A stretch of DNA of 64,000 bases from Lutibacter oceani (GCF_003384935.1 NZ_QTTQ01000012.1:248001-312000); one strand, 5' to 3'; shown: positions 17,450 through 27,090, counted from the first letter of the stretch. The notes: generated by a model from the sequence alone, not told the origin. Numbers and translations: made by a program.

Positions 17450-18793
17450 ATGTCTTTAACAAATTTAAATGCCATATCTCCAATTGATGGAAGATACCGA
17501 AGTAAAGTAGAAAATTTAGCTCCCTTTTTTTCTGAAGAAGCGCTAATAAAATACAGGGTAAAAGTAGAAATTGAATATTTTATTGCTTTATGCGAAATTC
17601 CTTTACCGCAATTAGCAGATTTTAATGTTTCTCTTTTTGATGAATTACGAAGTATTTATATCGATTTCACTGCTGCTGATGCTCAAAAAATTAAAGATAT
17701 TGAAAGCATTACAAATCATGATGTAAAAGCAGTTGAATACTTTATTAAAGAAAAATTTGATGCTTTAAATCTTCAAAAATATAAAGAGTTTATCCACTTT
17801 GGTTTAACTTCTCAAGATATCAATAATACGTCAGTTCCACTATCCATAAACGATGCTTTTGATGTAGTTTACTACCCAGAATTAGCTACTCTTTTAGAAA
17901 AATTAAGACAATTAGCAATTTCTTGGGCAGATATACCAATGTTAGCCCGTACACACGGTCAACCGGCATCACCAACTCGTTTAGGAAAAGAAATTTTAGT
18001 TTTTATTGAACGTATTGAACAACAGGTAAAACAATTACAAAATATACCATATGCTGCTAAATTTGGTGGAGCAACTGGTAATTATAATGCCCATAAAGTT
18101 GCATATCCAAGCATAGACTGGAAAGCTTTTGGAACTCATTTTGTTGAAAAAGTATTAGGATTACACCATTCTTTTCCAACAACACAAATTGAACATTACG
18201 ATCATTTAGCTGGTATTTTTGATGCTCAAAAACGTATAAATACCATTTTAATAGACTTTAACAGGGATATATGGACCTATGTTTCAATGGATTATTTCAA
18301 ACAAAAAATTAAAAAAGGGGAAGTTGGTTCATCAGCAATGCCACATAAAGTAAATCCGATAGATTTTGAAAATTCGGAAGGAAATTTAGGTATTGCTAAT
18401 GCATTATTTGAACATTTATCGGCTAAACTGCCAATTTCTCGATTACAACGTGATTTAACAGATTCTACTGTGTTAAGAAATGTTGGCGTTCCTTTTGCAC
18501 ACACAATTATTGGCTTTACTTCAACGTTAAAAGGATTGAACAAGTTATTATTAAATGAAGAAAAATTTGCGGAAGATTTAGAAAATCATTGGGCAGTTGT
18601 TGCAGAAGCAATTCAAACAATTTTACGCAGGGAGGCTTATCCAAATCCTTATGAAGCCTTAAAAGGCTTAACACGTACCAATGAAAAAATTACACAAAAA
18701 TCTATGGCCAATTTTATAGATAGCTTGGAAGTTTCAAATGAAATTAAGACTGAATTAAAAGCAATAACACCAAGTAATTATACTGGTATTTAA
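17450..18793 (+). CDS. purB: adenylosuccinate lyase
   Basis: A 447-residue fumarase-superfamily enzyme acting twice in purine synthesis: it releases fumarate from SAICAR and from adenylosuccinate. The start LNAISPIDGRY is the classic PurB opening. The conserved blocks are TSQDINNTS (about residue 122), ARTHGQPASPT (about 165) and the flexible signature loop GSSAMPHKVNPIDFEN (about 290), which carries the catalytic Ser. Length and motifs are normal. A -7 element precedes it, and a small lipoprotein gene follows after 11 bp. Confidence 0.96.
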   Translation: MSLTNLNAISPIDGRYRSKVENLAPFFSEEALIKYRVKVEIEYFIALCEIPLPQLADFNVSLFDELRSIYIDFTAADAQKIKDIESITNHDVKAVEYFIKEKFDALNLQKYKEFIHFGLTSQDINNTSVPLSINDAFDVVYYPELATLLEKLRQLAISWADIPMLARTHGQPASPTRLGKEILVFIERIEQQVKQLQNIPYAAKFGGATGNYNAHKVAYPSIDWKAFGTHFVEKVLGLHHSFPTTQIEHYDHLAGIFDAQKRINTILIDFNRDIWTYVSMDYFKQKIKKGEVGSSAMPHKVNPIDFENSEGNLGIANALFEHLSAKLPISRLQRDLTDSTVLRNVGVPFAHTIIGFTSTLKGLNKLLLNEEKFAEDLENHWAVVAEAIQTILRREAYPNPYEALKGLTRTNEKITQKSMANFIDSLEVSNEIKTELKAITPSNYTGI

Positions 18794-18804
18794 AAAAAAC
18801 TAAC

Positions 18805-19176
18805 ATGAAAAAAATTGTTCTAATAATATCAATATTTTCACTACTTATTAGCTGTAATAATGAACCTCTAAGTCCTGATAGATTTAAATCTGGAACTTTT
18901 GAAATTCCTGAAGGAAAAGGGTATGAAAAAACGATTATTATTAGGCAAGATTCAATTCAAATTGAAAAATATGAAGACCGAATAGATACTTTATCAATTT
19001 CTTGGAAAAACAATTTTAATTATACGTTAAAAATGTTACATCCAAAAACAGCTATTGATGAAGATCCAATTCATGTTAAAATAATAAATCTTGAAAAAAA
19101 TTCCTACGAATTTGAAGCAGTAATTGGACATTCTAATTTTATACAAAAAGGTGAAATTTTTAAAATAACAGACTAG
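18805..19176 (+). CDS. small conserved lipoprotein downstream of purB
   Basis: A 123-residue lipoprotein: signal sequence, lipobox LLISC (Cys17), then a beta-rich domain beginning FKSGTFEIPEGKGYEKTIII. Homologues in flavobacteria are often listed as DNA topoisomerase IV, which this is clearly not, since it is a tiny lipoprotein with no topoisomerase motif. It lies between purB and terC with spacings of 11 and 2 bp, so it belongs to the same transcript. Function unknown. Confidence 0.75.
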   Translation: MKKIVLIISIFSLLISCNNEPLSPDRFKSGTFEIPEGKGYEKTIIIRQDSIQIEKYEDRIDTLSISWKNNFNYTLKMLHPKTAIDEDPIHVKIINLEKNSYEFEAVIGHSNFIQKGEIFKITD

Positions 19177-19178
19177 TT

Positions 19179-20033
19179 ATGGAAATATTTTTACAACCAG
19201 ATACCTGGATAGCACTTTTAACACTTATATTTTTAGAAATTGTTTTAGGGATTGATAATATTGTATTTATCTCAATTGTATCAAATAAACTAGAAGAAAA
19301 AGATAGACCAAAAGCAAGAAATATTGGTTTACTTTTAGCAATGTTTTTTAGAATTGCCTTGCTATTTGGAATTTCATGGGTTTTACAATTGCAAAATGTA
19401 TTATTTCATATTGATACATCATGGCTAAAAGCTGGAATTACTGGTCAAAGTTTAATTATTATTGCTGGTGGTGTGTTTTTACTATATAAAAGTGTTACTG
19501 AAATTCATCATAAATTAGAAGGAGATGAAAATGGAAAAAACACCAAAACAAGTAGCACAGTTTTAAACGCAATTATTCAAATTGTAATGCTGGATTTAGT
19601 ATTTTCATTCGACAGTATTTTAACTGCCATAGGTTTGGTTAGTTTTGACAATCCTCCAGCTGGATTTGGATATTTTGGTGGTATGGCTATTATAATTATT
19701 GCTATTGTAATTTCTATTATTATTATGTTAGTTTTTGCAGGCCCTGTTAGTAAATTTGTAAATGAACACCCTACAATTCAAATACTTGGACTTTCATTTT
19801 TAATTTTAATTGGAGTAATGTTATTGGCCGAAGGTTCTCATTTAGCTAATTTTAGGTTCTTTGGTAATGAAGTTCACAGTATACCAAAAGGATACTTGTA
19901 TTTTGCAATTTTCTTCTCACTATTTGTAGAGTTTTTAAATTTGAAAATGAAAAAAGGAAAAAAACCTGTTCAATTACATAATTCTACCATACTTGATGAA
20001 AAATTAAAGGATAAAAATTTACTTGATGAATAA
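19179..20033 (+). CDS. TerC family integral membrane protein
   Basis: A 284-residue protein with seven to nine transmembrane helices. It has the TerC family blocks FLEIVLGIDNIVFISI (about residue 20) and VMLDLVFSFDSILTAIG (about 140), whose Asp/Glu residues inside helices are thought to bind metal. Recent work on TerC relatives points to manganese export and metallation of secreted proteins. Whether this one exports Mn(II) is inference. It follows the small lipoprotein by 2 bp and is 26 bp before the AI-2E-type gene. Confidence 0.9.
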   Translation: MEIFLQPDTWIALLTLIFLEIVLGIDNIVFISIVSNKLEEKDRPKARNIGLLLAMFFRIALLFGISWVLQLQNVLFHIDTSWLKAGITGQSLIIIAGGVFLLYKSVTEIHHKLEGDENGKNTKTSSTVLNAIIQIVMLDLVFSFDSILTAIGLVSFDNPPAGFGYFGGMAIIIIAIVISIIIMLVFAGPVSKFVNEHPTIQILGLSFLILIGVMLLAEGSHLANFRFFGNEVHSIPKGYLYFAIFFSLFVEFLNLKMKKGKKPVQLHNSTILDEKLKDKNLLDE

Positions 20034-20059
20034 ACCTTGCTTTAAAAAAGATTTTAATT

Positions 20060-21094
20060 ATGAATGATAGAAAAACTACAAATATTTTATTACTAGTAAT
20101 TGTAATACCGTTTGTTTTTTATTTGTTAAAAACATTATCGTTTATATTTATTCCATTAATAGCATCAATGTTTATTGCGCTATTATTTTTACCGCTAATG
20201 CGTTGGTTTAATAGAAGAAATGTTCCCAAATTTATAAGTATTTTTGTGGTACTCTTAATATTTGTTGCACTATTTAAAATTGGTGGAGAATTGATAAAAT
20301 TATCATCTAGAGAAATTTTAGCTGCTGATAATTTTTTTATTGAAAAAGCCTCTAGTAAATTATCAAGTTTATTTGTTTCAATTGAACAATTTTTTGGCAT
20401 ACAATATTTTGGTGAAAACGAAAATATAATTTCAAATTTTATAAATAAAGAAAATATTTCAAAAAACTTTGGTTCTACCTTAGGGTTTATAAGCAACACT
20501 TTATCAATGACATTAATGACAGCTTTTTTTGTGGTTTTATGGTTGGCTGAATCCATTAATTTTGAAAAATTACTAAACAATACTATTCTTAAACAAAAAT
20601 TTGCTTCAGTTAAAACATTTATAAAAATTGAAAATGATTTAATTAAATTTATTAAAGTTAAAATTTTAGTAAGTTTATTTACAGGAATTGGTATTGGACT
20701 GGCTTGCGTATTTTTTGACATTAAGTTCCCAATTTTTTGGGGATTGTTTGCTTTTGTAATAAATTTTGTTCAAATGATTGGTTCATTTATTTCTGTTATT
20801 TTATTAGCACTTTTTGCGTTTGTACAAATTGAACCAACAAGCACCTTACTATTTTTTATACTTTCAATAACCGGTGTACAAGTGTTATTTGGAGGGATTT
20901 TAGAACCTATTTTTATGGGAAAATCTTTTTCTATAAACATTATAACCATTTTAGTAATGCTAATGCTTTGGGGCTATATTTGGGGAATTCCAGGTTTAAT
21001 AATGGCAATTCCACTTACCGTATTTATTAAAATTATTTTAGAACAATTCCCAAAAACTAAATTAATTGCAGCTTTTTTATCTGGAAAGCATTAA
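20060..21094 (+). CDS. AI-2E family transporter
   Basis: A 344-residue membrane protein of the UPF0118/PerM superfamily, with an N-terminal helix pair (PFVFYLLKTLSFIFIPLIAS), a central soluble region (about 95-150) and a C-terminal helix bundle ending in WGYIWGIPGLIMAIPLTVF. E. coli TqsA, the name-giving member, exports the signal AI-2, while others act in ion exchange. The substrate here is unknown. It is the last gene of the purB run, and a 166-bp gap with operator-like repeats follows. Confidence 0.88.
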   Translation: MNDRKTTNILLLVIVIPFVFYLLKTLSFIFIPLIASMFIALLFLPLMRWFNRRNVPKFISIFVVLLIFVALFKIGGELIKLSSREILAADNFFIEKASSKLSSLFVSIEQFFGIQYFGENENIISNFINKENISKNFGSTLGFISNTLSMTLMTAFFVVLWLAESINFEKLLNNTILKQKFASVKTFIKIENDLIKFIKVKILVSLFTGIGIGLACVFFDIKFPIFWGLFAFVINFVQMIGSFISVILLALFAFVQIEPTSTLLFFILSITGVQVLFGGILEPIFMGKSFSINIITILVMLMLWGYIWGIPGLIMAIPLTVFIKIILEQFPKTKLIAAFLSGKH

Positions 21095-21133
21095 ATATTT
21101 AATTAAAAAGTATTAAATCCTCCATATAATTTA

Positions 21134-21157
21134 GTAACTTTAAGCTATAGAAGTTAC
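21134..21157 (+). promoter_or_regulatory. candidate operator: 7-bp inverted repeat upstream of efflux operon
   Basis: GTAACTT, a 10-nt spacer, then AAGTTAC form a perfect inverted repeat about 100 bp before the tolC-like gene. The size fits a dimeric regulator such as TetR or MarR (inference). No regulator gene is adjacent. Confidence 0.4.
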
Positions 21158-21180
21158 AATTTAATATTGTGTTATAAATG

Positions 21181-21196
21181 TTACAAACAACTGTAA
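21181..21196 (+). promoter_or_regulatory. second candidate operator: TTACA-N6-TGTAA
   Basis: A short inverted repeat 25 bp downstream of the first one and about 30 bp before the -7 element, overlapping the region where RNA polymerase would bind. The TTAC core is shared with the first repeat. Confidence 0.3.
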
Positions 21197-21228
21197 TGTT
21201 TATTACTGTTCACCCTTATCGCCTCATT

Positions 21229-21236
21229 TACATTTG
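21229..21236 (+). promoter_or_regulatory. -7 promoter element (TACATTTG) of the RND efflux operon
   Basis: Matches TAnnTTTG and lies 24 nt before the ATG at 21261. Confidence 0.5.
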
Positions 21237-21260
21237 CACTAAACTAAAAAAGCAAATAAC

Positions 21261-22571
21261 ATGCACGATAAATATATTATATTCATTTCATTTTTACTTT
21301 TCAACGTAATTATTACTAAAGCTCAACAAGAAGTTTCTATTTCTTTAAATGAAGTTTTAGATAAGGTTGAAAATAACAATCACACGGTTAAAATATCAGA
21401 ACAGGATTATAATGCTGCAAAAGCAGATTACAACCAAACAAATTCTATATTACTGCCAAACATTTCTATTTCACATTCAGCGATAGCAACCACAAATCCG
21501 TTAATGGCCTTTGGCTCAAAATTAAATCAGGAAATTTTAACACAAGCCGATTTTAATCCGGCCTTATTAAATGATCCAGATGAAATTAAAAATTTTGCAA
21601 CTAAAATTGAAGTTCAACAGCCAATTTTTAATGCTGACGGTATTTTTATGCGTAAAGCTGCTAAAGCAAAAATGAATGCTTTTGAGTTGCAAACGGTAAG
21701 AACAAAAGATGCCATAAAATTAGAAGTTACCAAAGCGTATATGCAATTACAAGTTGCATATAAAGCAGTTGAAGTACTTGAAAAAGCCAAAGAAGCTGCA
21801 CTTGAAAACAAAAAAATAGCTGAAAATAATTTTAAGCAAGGTTTTATGCAAAAAGCAGATGTACTATCTGTTGAGGTCCATGTAACTGAAGTTGAAAACC
21901 AATTGCTAAGTACAAAAAGTAATGTAAAAAACGCTTCAGATTATTTATTGTTTTTAATAAATGATACTAGTGATATAGTATTAAAACCTTCAACTATGTT
22001 AGTTGCCGAACTTAATTTAGATGTTTATAATCAACAACTTTCTGAAAACAGGGCCGATATTGAAGCAATGCAAAAAAGCACTGAAGCGTACAGTAATATG
22101 CACAAAGCTGACAAAATGAGTCTTTTACCTAGATTAAATGCCTTTGGTAGTTATGAAATGTATGACGACAAACTTTTTGGCACAAATGCCAAAGGGTATT
22201 TAGTTGGAGCTCAACTTTCCTGGAATGTTTTTGAAGGTTATAAACGCATTGGAAAAACTCAAAAAAGTAAAGCTGAATTAGACAAAGCAGAAATAAGTTT
22301 AGAACAGTATAAAAATCAAAGTCAGTTAGAATTTAACAGGGCAAAACGCCAATTAAAAGATGCTGAAAATAAATTGGCACTCACAAATTTGGCCTTAGAT
22401 CAATCTAAAGAAGCTTTAAGAATTAGAACAAACAGATTTGAGGAGGGTTTAGAAAAAACATCGGATTTGTTAATCTCCGAAACTCAATATTTACAAAAAC
22501 AACTGGAATATTTACAAACTGTTTTTAATTATAATTATACAAAAGCATACGTAAGCTTTTTAACAAAATAA
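21261..22571 (+). CDS. TolC family outer membrane efflux protein
   Basis: A 436-residue exported protein with a signal peptide ending TKAQ (residue 21). It has two OEP domains made of long coiled-coil helices rich in Ala, Glu, Lys and Asn, for example VAYKAVEVLEKAKEAALENK and the C-terminal LKDAENKLALTNLALDQSK. It forms the trimeric outer-membrane channel of the tripartite pump encoded by the next two genes. Spacing to the adaptor gene is 50 bp. Operator-like repeats and a -7 element precede it, so it is the first gene of the operon. Confidence 0.93.
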   Translation: MHDKYIIFISFLLFNVIITKAQQEVSISLNEVLDKVENNNHTVKISEQDYNAAKADYNQTNSILLPNISISHSAIATTNPLMAFGSKLNQEILTQADFNPALLNDPDEIKNFATKIEVQQPIFNADGIFMRKAAKAKMNAFELQTVRTKDAIKLEVTKAYMQLQVAYKAVEVLEKAKEAALENKKIAENNFKQGFMQKADVLSVEVHVTEVENQLLSTKSNVKNASDYLLFLINDTSDIVLKPSTMLVAELNLDVYNQQLSENRADIEAMQKSTEAYSNMHKADKMSLLPRLNAFGSYEMYDDKLFGTNAKGYLVGAQLSWNVFEGYKRIGKTQKSKAELDKAEISLEQYKNQSQLEFNRAKRQLKDAENKLALTNLALDQSKEALRIRTNRFEEGLEKTSDLLISETQYLQKQLEYLQTVFNYNYTKAYVSFLTK

Positions 22572-22621
22572 ATTACACAACTAAAACAATCAAATTTATT
22601 ATATCTCAAAATATAAAATCG

Positions 22622-23698
22622 ATGAAAAATACATTTAAAATACTAGCAATTGTAACTTTAATATTTGTAACAAGTTGCGGAAAAGATAAAACAAAAATAG
22701 CCGACAACAGAGAAATTGTTGCAGTACAAGTTAGCACCCCAACTTCACAGGATGGAACATTTTTAACCGCAAGCGGAAAAGTTGAAGCAGTTCAAAATGC
22801 TAATTTAAGTACCAGAATGATGGGATTTGTAAACAATGTTCATGTAAAAGTTGGTCAAAAAGTATCTCAAGGACAATTATTACTAAGCATTAACAGTGCA
22901 GATATTTCAGCGCAAAAAGCTCAGGTTAACGCTTCTATTACAGAAGCAACAGCTGCTTTTAATAACGCAGAAAAAGATTACAACCGTTATAAAGCTTTAT
23001 TTGAAAACAATAGTGCTTCACAAAAGGAAATGGATGATATGACTGCCAATTACGAAATGGCAAAAGCGCGTTTAGAAAGTGCAAATCAAATGAAAAATCA
23101 AGTTAACGCTCAACTTTCTTATTCAAATATTACAGCACCTTTTAATGGAATAATTACAGGTAAATATGTAAATAAAGGAGATATGGCTAATCCGGGGATG
23201 CCTTTATTGAGCATTGAAAATCCTGGACTTTTTCAAGTAATAGCAATGGTTCCAGAATCTGAAATTACAAAAATTAAAACTGGATCTGAGGTAAAAGTTG
23301 TTATAAAATCTAACAACCAATTATTAAAAGGTAAAGTTACTGAAGTAAGTACATCAACAAAAAATACAGGTGGTCAGTATTTAGTTAAAGTTATTTTAGA
23401 TAAAACAGATGTTAAATTACTTTCTGGAATGTTTACTTCAGTTCAGTTTCCAATTGAACAAGCTACAAAAACTGAAAATGGATTAATTTTAATTCCAAAA
23501 TCAGCTTTAGTTAAACAAGGACAGTTAACTGGTATTTATACTATTGGAAATGAAAACACTGCCATTTTAAGATGGTTAAGAATAGGTAAAAGTTTTGGAG
23601 AAAACGTTGAAATTTTATCAGGTTTATCTTCAAATGAGCAATATATAATTTCAGCAGAAAGTAAATTATTTAACGGAGCAAAAGTAGCAATTCAATAA
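22622..23698 (+). CDS. RND efflux periplasmic adaptor (membrane fusion protein), lipoprotein
   Basis: A 358-residue lipoprotein (lipobox FVTSC, Cys19). The biotinyl-lipoyl-like halves are GFVNNVHVKVGQKVSQGQLL and YSNITAPFNGIITGKYVNKG, with an alpha-helical hairpin between them (about 100-160). Beta-barrel and membrane-proximal domains follow. It links the inner-membrane pump to the TolC-like channel. Between this gene and the pump gene lies a 104-bp spacer filled mostly by an intergenic repeat. Confidence 0.93.
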   Translation: MKNTFKILAIVTLIFVTSCGKDKTKIADNREIVAVQVSTPTSQDGTFLTASGKVEAVQNANLSTRMMGFVNNVHVKVGQKVSQGQLLLSINSADISAQKAQVNASITEATAAFNNAEKDYNRYKALFENNSASQKEMDDMTANYEMAKARLESANQMKNQVNAQLSYSNITAPFNGIITGKYVNKGDMANPGMPLLSIENPGLFQVIAMVPESEITKIKTGSEVKVVIKSNNQLLKGKVTEVSTSTKNTGGQYLVKVILDKTDVKLLSGMFTSVQFPIEQATKTENGLILIPKSALVKQGQLTGIYTIGNENTAILRWLRIGKSFGENVEILSGLSSNEQYIISAESKLFNGAKVAIQ

Positions 23699-23706
23699 AC
23701 TAAAAT

Positions 23707-23787
23707 TTGCGTTAGGGATAGCAGTGGAAATACTTTTTTTATAAAAAAAAGATTGAAACGAATAGCCCGACCCAAAGGGTAACGCCC
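23707..23787. repeat. intergenic repeat element with inverted ends (GCGTTA...AACGCC)
   Basis: The spacer between adaptor and pump genes starts TTTGCGTTAGGGATAGCAG and ends AGCCCGACCCAAAGGGTAACGCC, with partly complementary halves joined by an A/T run around 23732-23750. From memory, elements with these ends are scattered between genes in many flavobacteria, but I cannot check this. It is non-coding and is probably transcribed inside the operon. Confidence 0.6.
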
Positions 23788-23802
23788 AAAAAATATAAAA
23801 TT

Positions 23803-26800
23803 ATGCAAGAAGGTATATCAGGTAAAATTGCCAATGTGTTTATAAATTCTAAGCTAACTATTTTGTTAATGGTAGGTTTAATGGCAATTGGTATTTATAG
23901 CTCTTTTCTGATTCCAAGAGAAGAAGAACCACAAATTATTGTTCCTATGGCCGATGTGTTGGTTGGTTACCCAGGAGCAAGTCCTACGGAAGTTGAAAGC
24001 CGTGTGGTTAAACCATTAGAAAAAATTATTTCGAATATTAAAGGTGTGCAACACGTACATAGTATTGCTATGAATGGGCAAAGTATGATGATTGTGCAGT
24101 TTTATGTAGGTGAAGATACAGAACGGTCGTATGTTAAATTATATGATGAATTAATGCGTCATCAAGGAATGTTTCCTCCGGGTGTAACGCAACCGTTAGT
24201 TAAAACGCGCTCTATTGACGATGTTCCAATGTTAGGTTTAACTTTTTGGAGTGAAAATTACAATGATTTTGAAATTCGCCAAATTGCTGAAGAAGTAACT
24301 TCGGAAATTGAAAAAATAAAAGACGTTTCTATTACCAAAGTTATTGGTGGAAGAAACCGTGAACTTAAAGTTGTTTTAGACAAGGATAAAATGGCAGAAA
24401 ATGGTGTAGATGCATTAGGAATAATGCAACTAATTAAAGCCAATAATAGCAGTTCACAATCTGGTAGTTTTGTAAAAGGGGATGAAGAATTTTTAGTTAC
24501 AACCGGAAAGTTTTTAACATCAAAAGATGATGTTGAGAATTTGGTAGTTGGTGTAAATCAACAAATGCCTGTTTATTTAAAACAAGTTGCAACAATATAT
24601 GACGGACCTGGAACACCAAAAAGTTATGTAAGTTTTGGATATGGAAAAGGAAATGAACAATTTGCTTCTAATCCTAGTGAATATTCAGCTGTAACACTTT
24701 CTATTGCAAAAGTGAAAGGTGCAGATGCAATGAAAATTTCAGAAAAGATTTTGGACCATGTAGCACATTTAAAACAAAATTTAATTCCTAACGATGTTCA
24801 TGTGGAAGTTACCAGAAACTATGGTGAAACTGCTTCACATAAAGTTGGTGAATTATTATTGCATTTAGGAGTGGCAATTTTAGCGGTTACAATTTTGGTG
24901 ATGTTAGCTATGGGCTGGCGTGGTGGATTGGTTGTGTTTTTCTCTGTTCCGCTTACCTTTGCTTTAACTTTATTCAGTTACTACTTATTAGGATATACAC
25001 TAAATAGAATTACATTATTTGCATTGGTTTTTGTTGTGGGTATTGTGGTGGATGATAGTATTATTATTGCCGAAAATATGCACAGACATTTTAAAATGAA
25101 ACGTTTACCATTTAAACAAGCAGCCATTTATGCCATTAATGAAGTTGGAAATCCAACAATTTTGGCAACATTTACTGTAATTGCTGCTATTTTACCAATG
25201 GCTTTTGTTTCTGGGATGATGGGACCTTATATGAGTCCAATGCCAATTGGAGCATCTATTGCAATGATACTTTCTTTATTTGTTGCATTAACCGTAACTC
25301 CATATTTAGGATATCATTTATTACAAGAAAAAGATGAACAAGAGCATAAAGAAGAGCATGGTATAGAAACTGGATGGATTTATAAAATATACAAAAAAAC
25401 AGAACAACCATTTTTAGACAGTAAAATTAAACGTTTTGTTATGTTGGGTATAACAGTTGTATTATTACTTGGATCTGTATTGATGTTTTTTACCAAATCT
25501 GTTGCAGTAAAAATGTTGCCTTTTGATAATAAGAATGAATTTCAGGTAGTGATTGATATGCCTGAAGGAACTACTTTAGAAAGAACAGCTGCAGTTACAA
25601 AAGAAATTGCCCAACACCTTTCTACTATTCCTGAAGTTGTAAATTATCAGAATTATATTGGAACCTCTGCTCCTATTACATTTAACGGTTTAGTTAGGCA
25701 TTATGATGTTCGTGGAGGAAGTAATATGGCTGATATTCAGGTAAATTTATTATTAAAAGAAGATAGAGATTTACAAAGCCACGATATTGCTAAACTTGTA
25801 CGTCCTGAAGTTCAAAAAATAGCAAAAAAATATGGTGCAAATGTAAAATTAGTTGAAGTTCCGCCAGGACCACCAGTATTATCAACTTTAGTTGCTGAAG
25901 TTTATGGACCAAATTATAACGAGCAAATAAAAGTTGCTGGTCAGGTTAAAAATATCTTGGAAAATACAACAGATGTTGTTGATACAGATTGGATGGTTGA
26001 AGATGCTCAAACTGAGTATAAACTTGAAGTAGACAAAGAGAAAGCAATGCTAAATGGTATTGCACCTCAACAAATTGTTGGAAACTTAACCTATTTGTTA
26101 ACTGAGTATCCTATTTCTTATTTATACGATGAAAATTCGTTTGATGAAGTAAATATAGTTTTAGGCTTACGTGATTCAGACAAAACAAACTTGCAAGACA
26201 TTCAAAATATAAAGATAAAAGGAATTCAAGGAAATATGGTTCCTGTAAGTGATTTAGTAAAAGTTAAAACAGATACTTTACAAAAAACTATCTACAGAAA
26301 AGATCAAAAACGGGTAGTTTATGTATTGGCAGATATGGCAGGAGGTTTAGAAAGTCCTGTATATGCAATTTTAGGAATGAAAGAAAAATTACAGAATATG
26401 GAAATTCCTAAAGGCTATAAGGTAAATGAATTGTATATGGAATCTCCTTCAGATGAAACTGACTTTACTGTAAAATGGGATGGCGAATGGCAAATAACTT
26501 TAGAAGTATTTAGAGATTTAGGTGCTGCCTTTTTAATTGTTATTATTATTATTTACATGTTAATTGTTGGATGGTTTCAAAACTTTAAAACCCCTATGGT
26601 TATGATGGCCGCAATTCCATTATCATTAATTGGAATTGTTTTAGGACACTGGTTATTAGGTGCATTCTTTACGGCAACTTCATTTATTGGGATGATTGCT
26701 TTGGCAGGTGTTATGGTTAGAAACTCAGTGTTGTTAATTGACTTTATTGAAATACGATTAAATGATGGAATTCCTTTAAAACAAGCAATTATAGATGCCG

Positions 26801-27000
26801 GAGCAGTTAGAACAACTCCAATTTTATTAACAACAGGTGCAGTTGTAATAGGTGCTTCCATTATTTTATTTGATCCTATTTTCCAAGGATTAGCAATATC
26901 ATTAGTAGCTGGTGCAATTGTTTCAACATTATTAACATTAATTGTTGTACCATTAATTTACTATATGACCGAAAAAAAGAAGTGGGAAAATAATAAGTAG
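23803..27000 (+). CDS. RND family efflux permease (AcrB-like)
   Basis: A 1065-residue inner-membrane proton-driven pump with the usual two-fold layout of 12 helices. Recognisable parts are the N-terminal helix (LTILLMVGLMAIGIYSSFLI), the pore-domain segment VGYPGASPTEVESRVVKPLE, the helix-4 proton relay VVGIVVDDSIIIAENM with its Asp pair, and the C-terminal half helices ALAGVMVRNSVLLIDFIE and TLLTLIVVPLIYYMTE. The double Asp and overall pattern suggest drug or organic-compound export (HAE1-like) rather than metal export, but this is not decisive. It is flanked on both sides by intergenic repeats. Confidence 0.93.
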   Translation: MQEGISGKIANVFINSKLTILLMVGLMAIGIYSSFLIPREEEPQIIVPMADVLVGYPGASPTEVESRVVKPLEKIISNIKGVQHVHSIAMNGQSMMIVQFYVGEDTERSYVKLYDELMRHQGMFPPGVTQPLVKTRSIDDVPMLGLTFWSENYNDFEIRQIAEEVTSEIEKIKDVSITKVIGGRNRELKVVLDKDKMAENGVDALGIMQLIKANNSSSQSGSFVKGDEEFLVTTGKFLTSKDDVENLVVGVNQQMPVYLKQVATIYDGPGTPKSYVSFGYGKGNEQFASNPSEYSAVTLSIAKVKGADAMKISEKILDHVAHLKQNLIPNDVHVEVTRNYGETASHKVGELLLHLGVAILAVTILVMLAMGWRGGLVVFFSVPLTFALTLFSYYLLGYTLNRITLFALVFVVGIVVDDSIIIAENMHRHFKMKRLPFKQAAIYAINEVGNPTILATFTVIAAILPMAFVSGMMGPYMSPMPIGASIAMILSLFVALTVTPYLGYHLLQEKDEQEHKEEHGIETGWIYKIYKKTEQPFLDSKIKRFVMLGITVVLLLGSVLMFFTKSVAVKMLPFDNKNEFQVVIDMPEGTTLERTAAVTKEIAQHLSTIPEVVNYQNYIGTSAPITFNGLVRHYDVRGGSNMADIQVNLLLKEDRDLQSHDIAKLVRPEVQKIAKKYGANVKLVEVPPGPPVLSTLVAEVYGPNYNEQIKVAGQVKNILENTTDVVDTDWMVEDAQTEYKLEVDKEKAMLNGIAPQQIVGNLTYLLTEYPISYLYDENSFDEVNIVLGLRDSDKTNLQDIQNIKIKGIQGNMVPVSDLVKVKTDTLQKTIYRKDQKRVVYVLADMAGGLESPVYAILGMKEKLQNMEIPKGYKVNELYMESPSDETDFTVKWDGEWQITLEVFRDLGAAFLIVIIIIYMLIVGWFQNFKTPMVMMAAIPLSLIGIVLGHWLLGAFFTATSFIGMIALAGVMVRNSVLLIDFIEIRLNDGIPLKQAIIDAGAVRTTPILLTTGAVVIGASIILFDPIFQGLAISLVAGAIVSTLLTLIVVPLIYYMTEKKKWENNK

Positions 27001-27024
27001 GATTGCTGAAAAGTGATTTTAGAT

Positions 27025-27090
27025 GTCGTATTGAGCTTGTTGAAATATTATTTTTTATAATTAAATAAACTTCCACAGGCTCAGTTTGAC
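27025..27090. repeat. imperfect inverted repeat between pump gene and PII-like gene
   Basis: The left arm GTCGTATTGAGCTTGTTGAAAT (27025-27046) pairs with the right arm at 27069-27090, which read on the other strand gives GTCAAACTGAGCCTGTGGAAGT; 16 of 22 positions agree. The roughly 22-nt loop is A/T-rich. Its core (TGAGCnTGTnGAA) looks like a dispersed Bacteroidota intergenic repeat. Confidence 0.6.

Noticed and set aside
18805-19176. DNA topoisomerase IV
   Set aside because: This name is attached to homologues in some annotations, but the product is a 123-residue lipoprotein with no topoisomerase motif.
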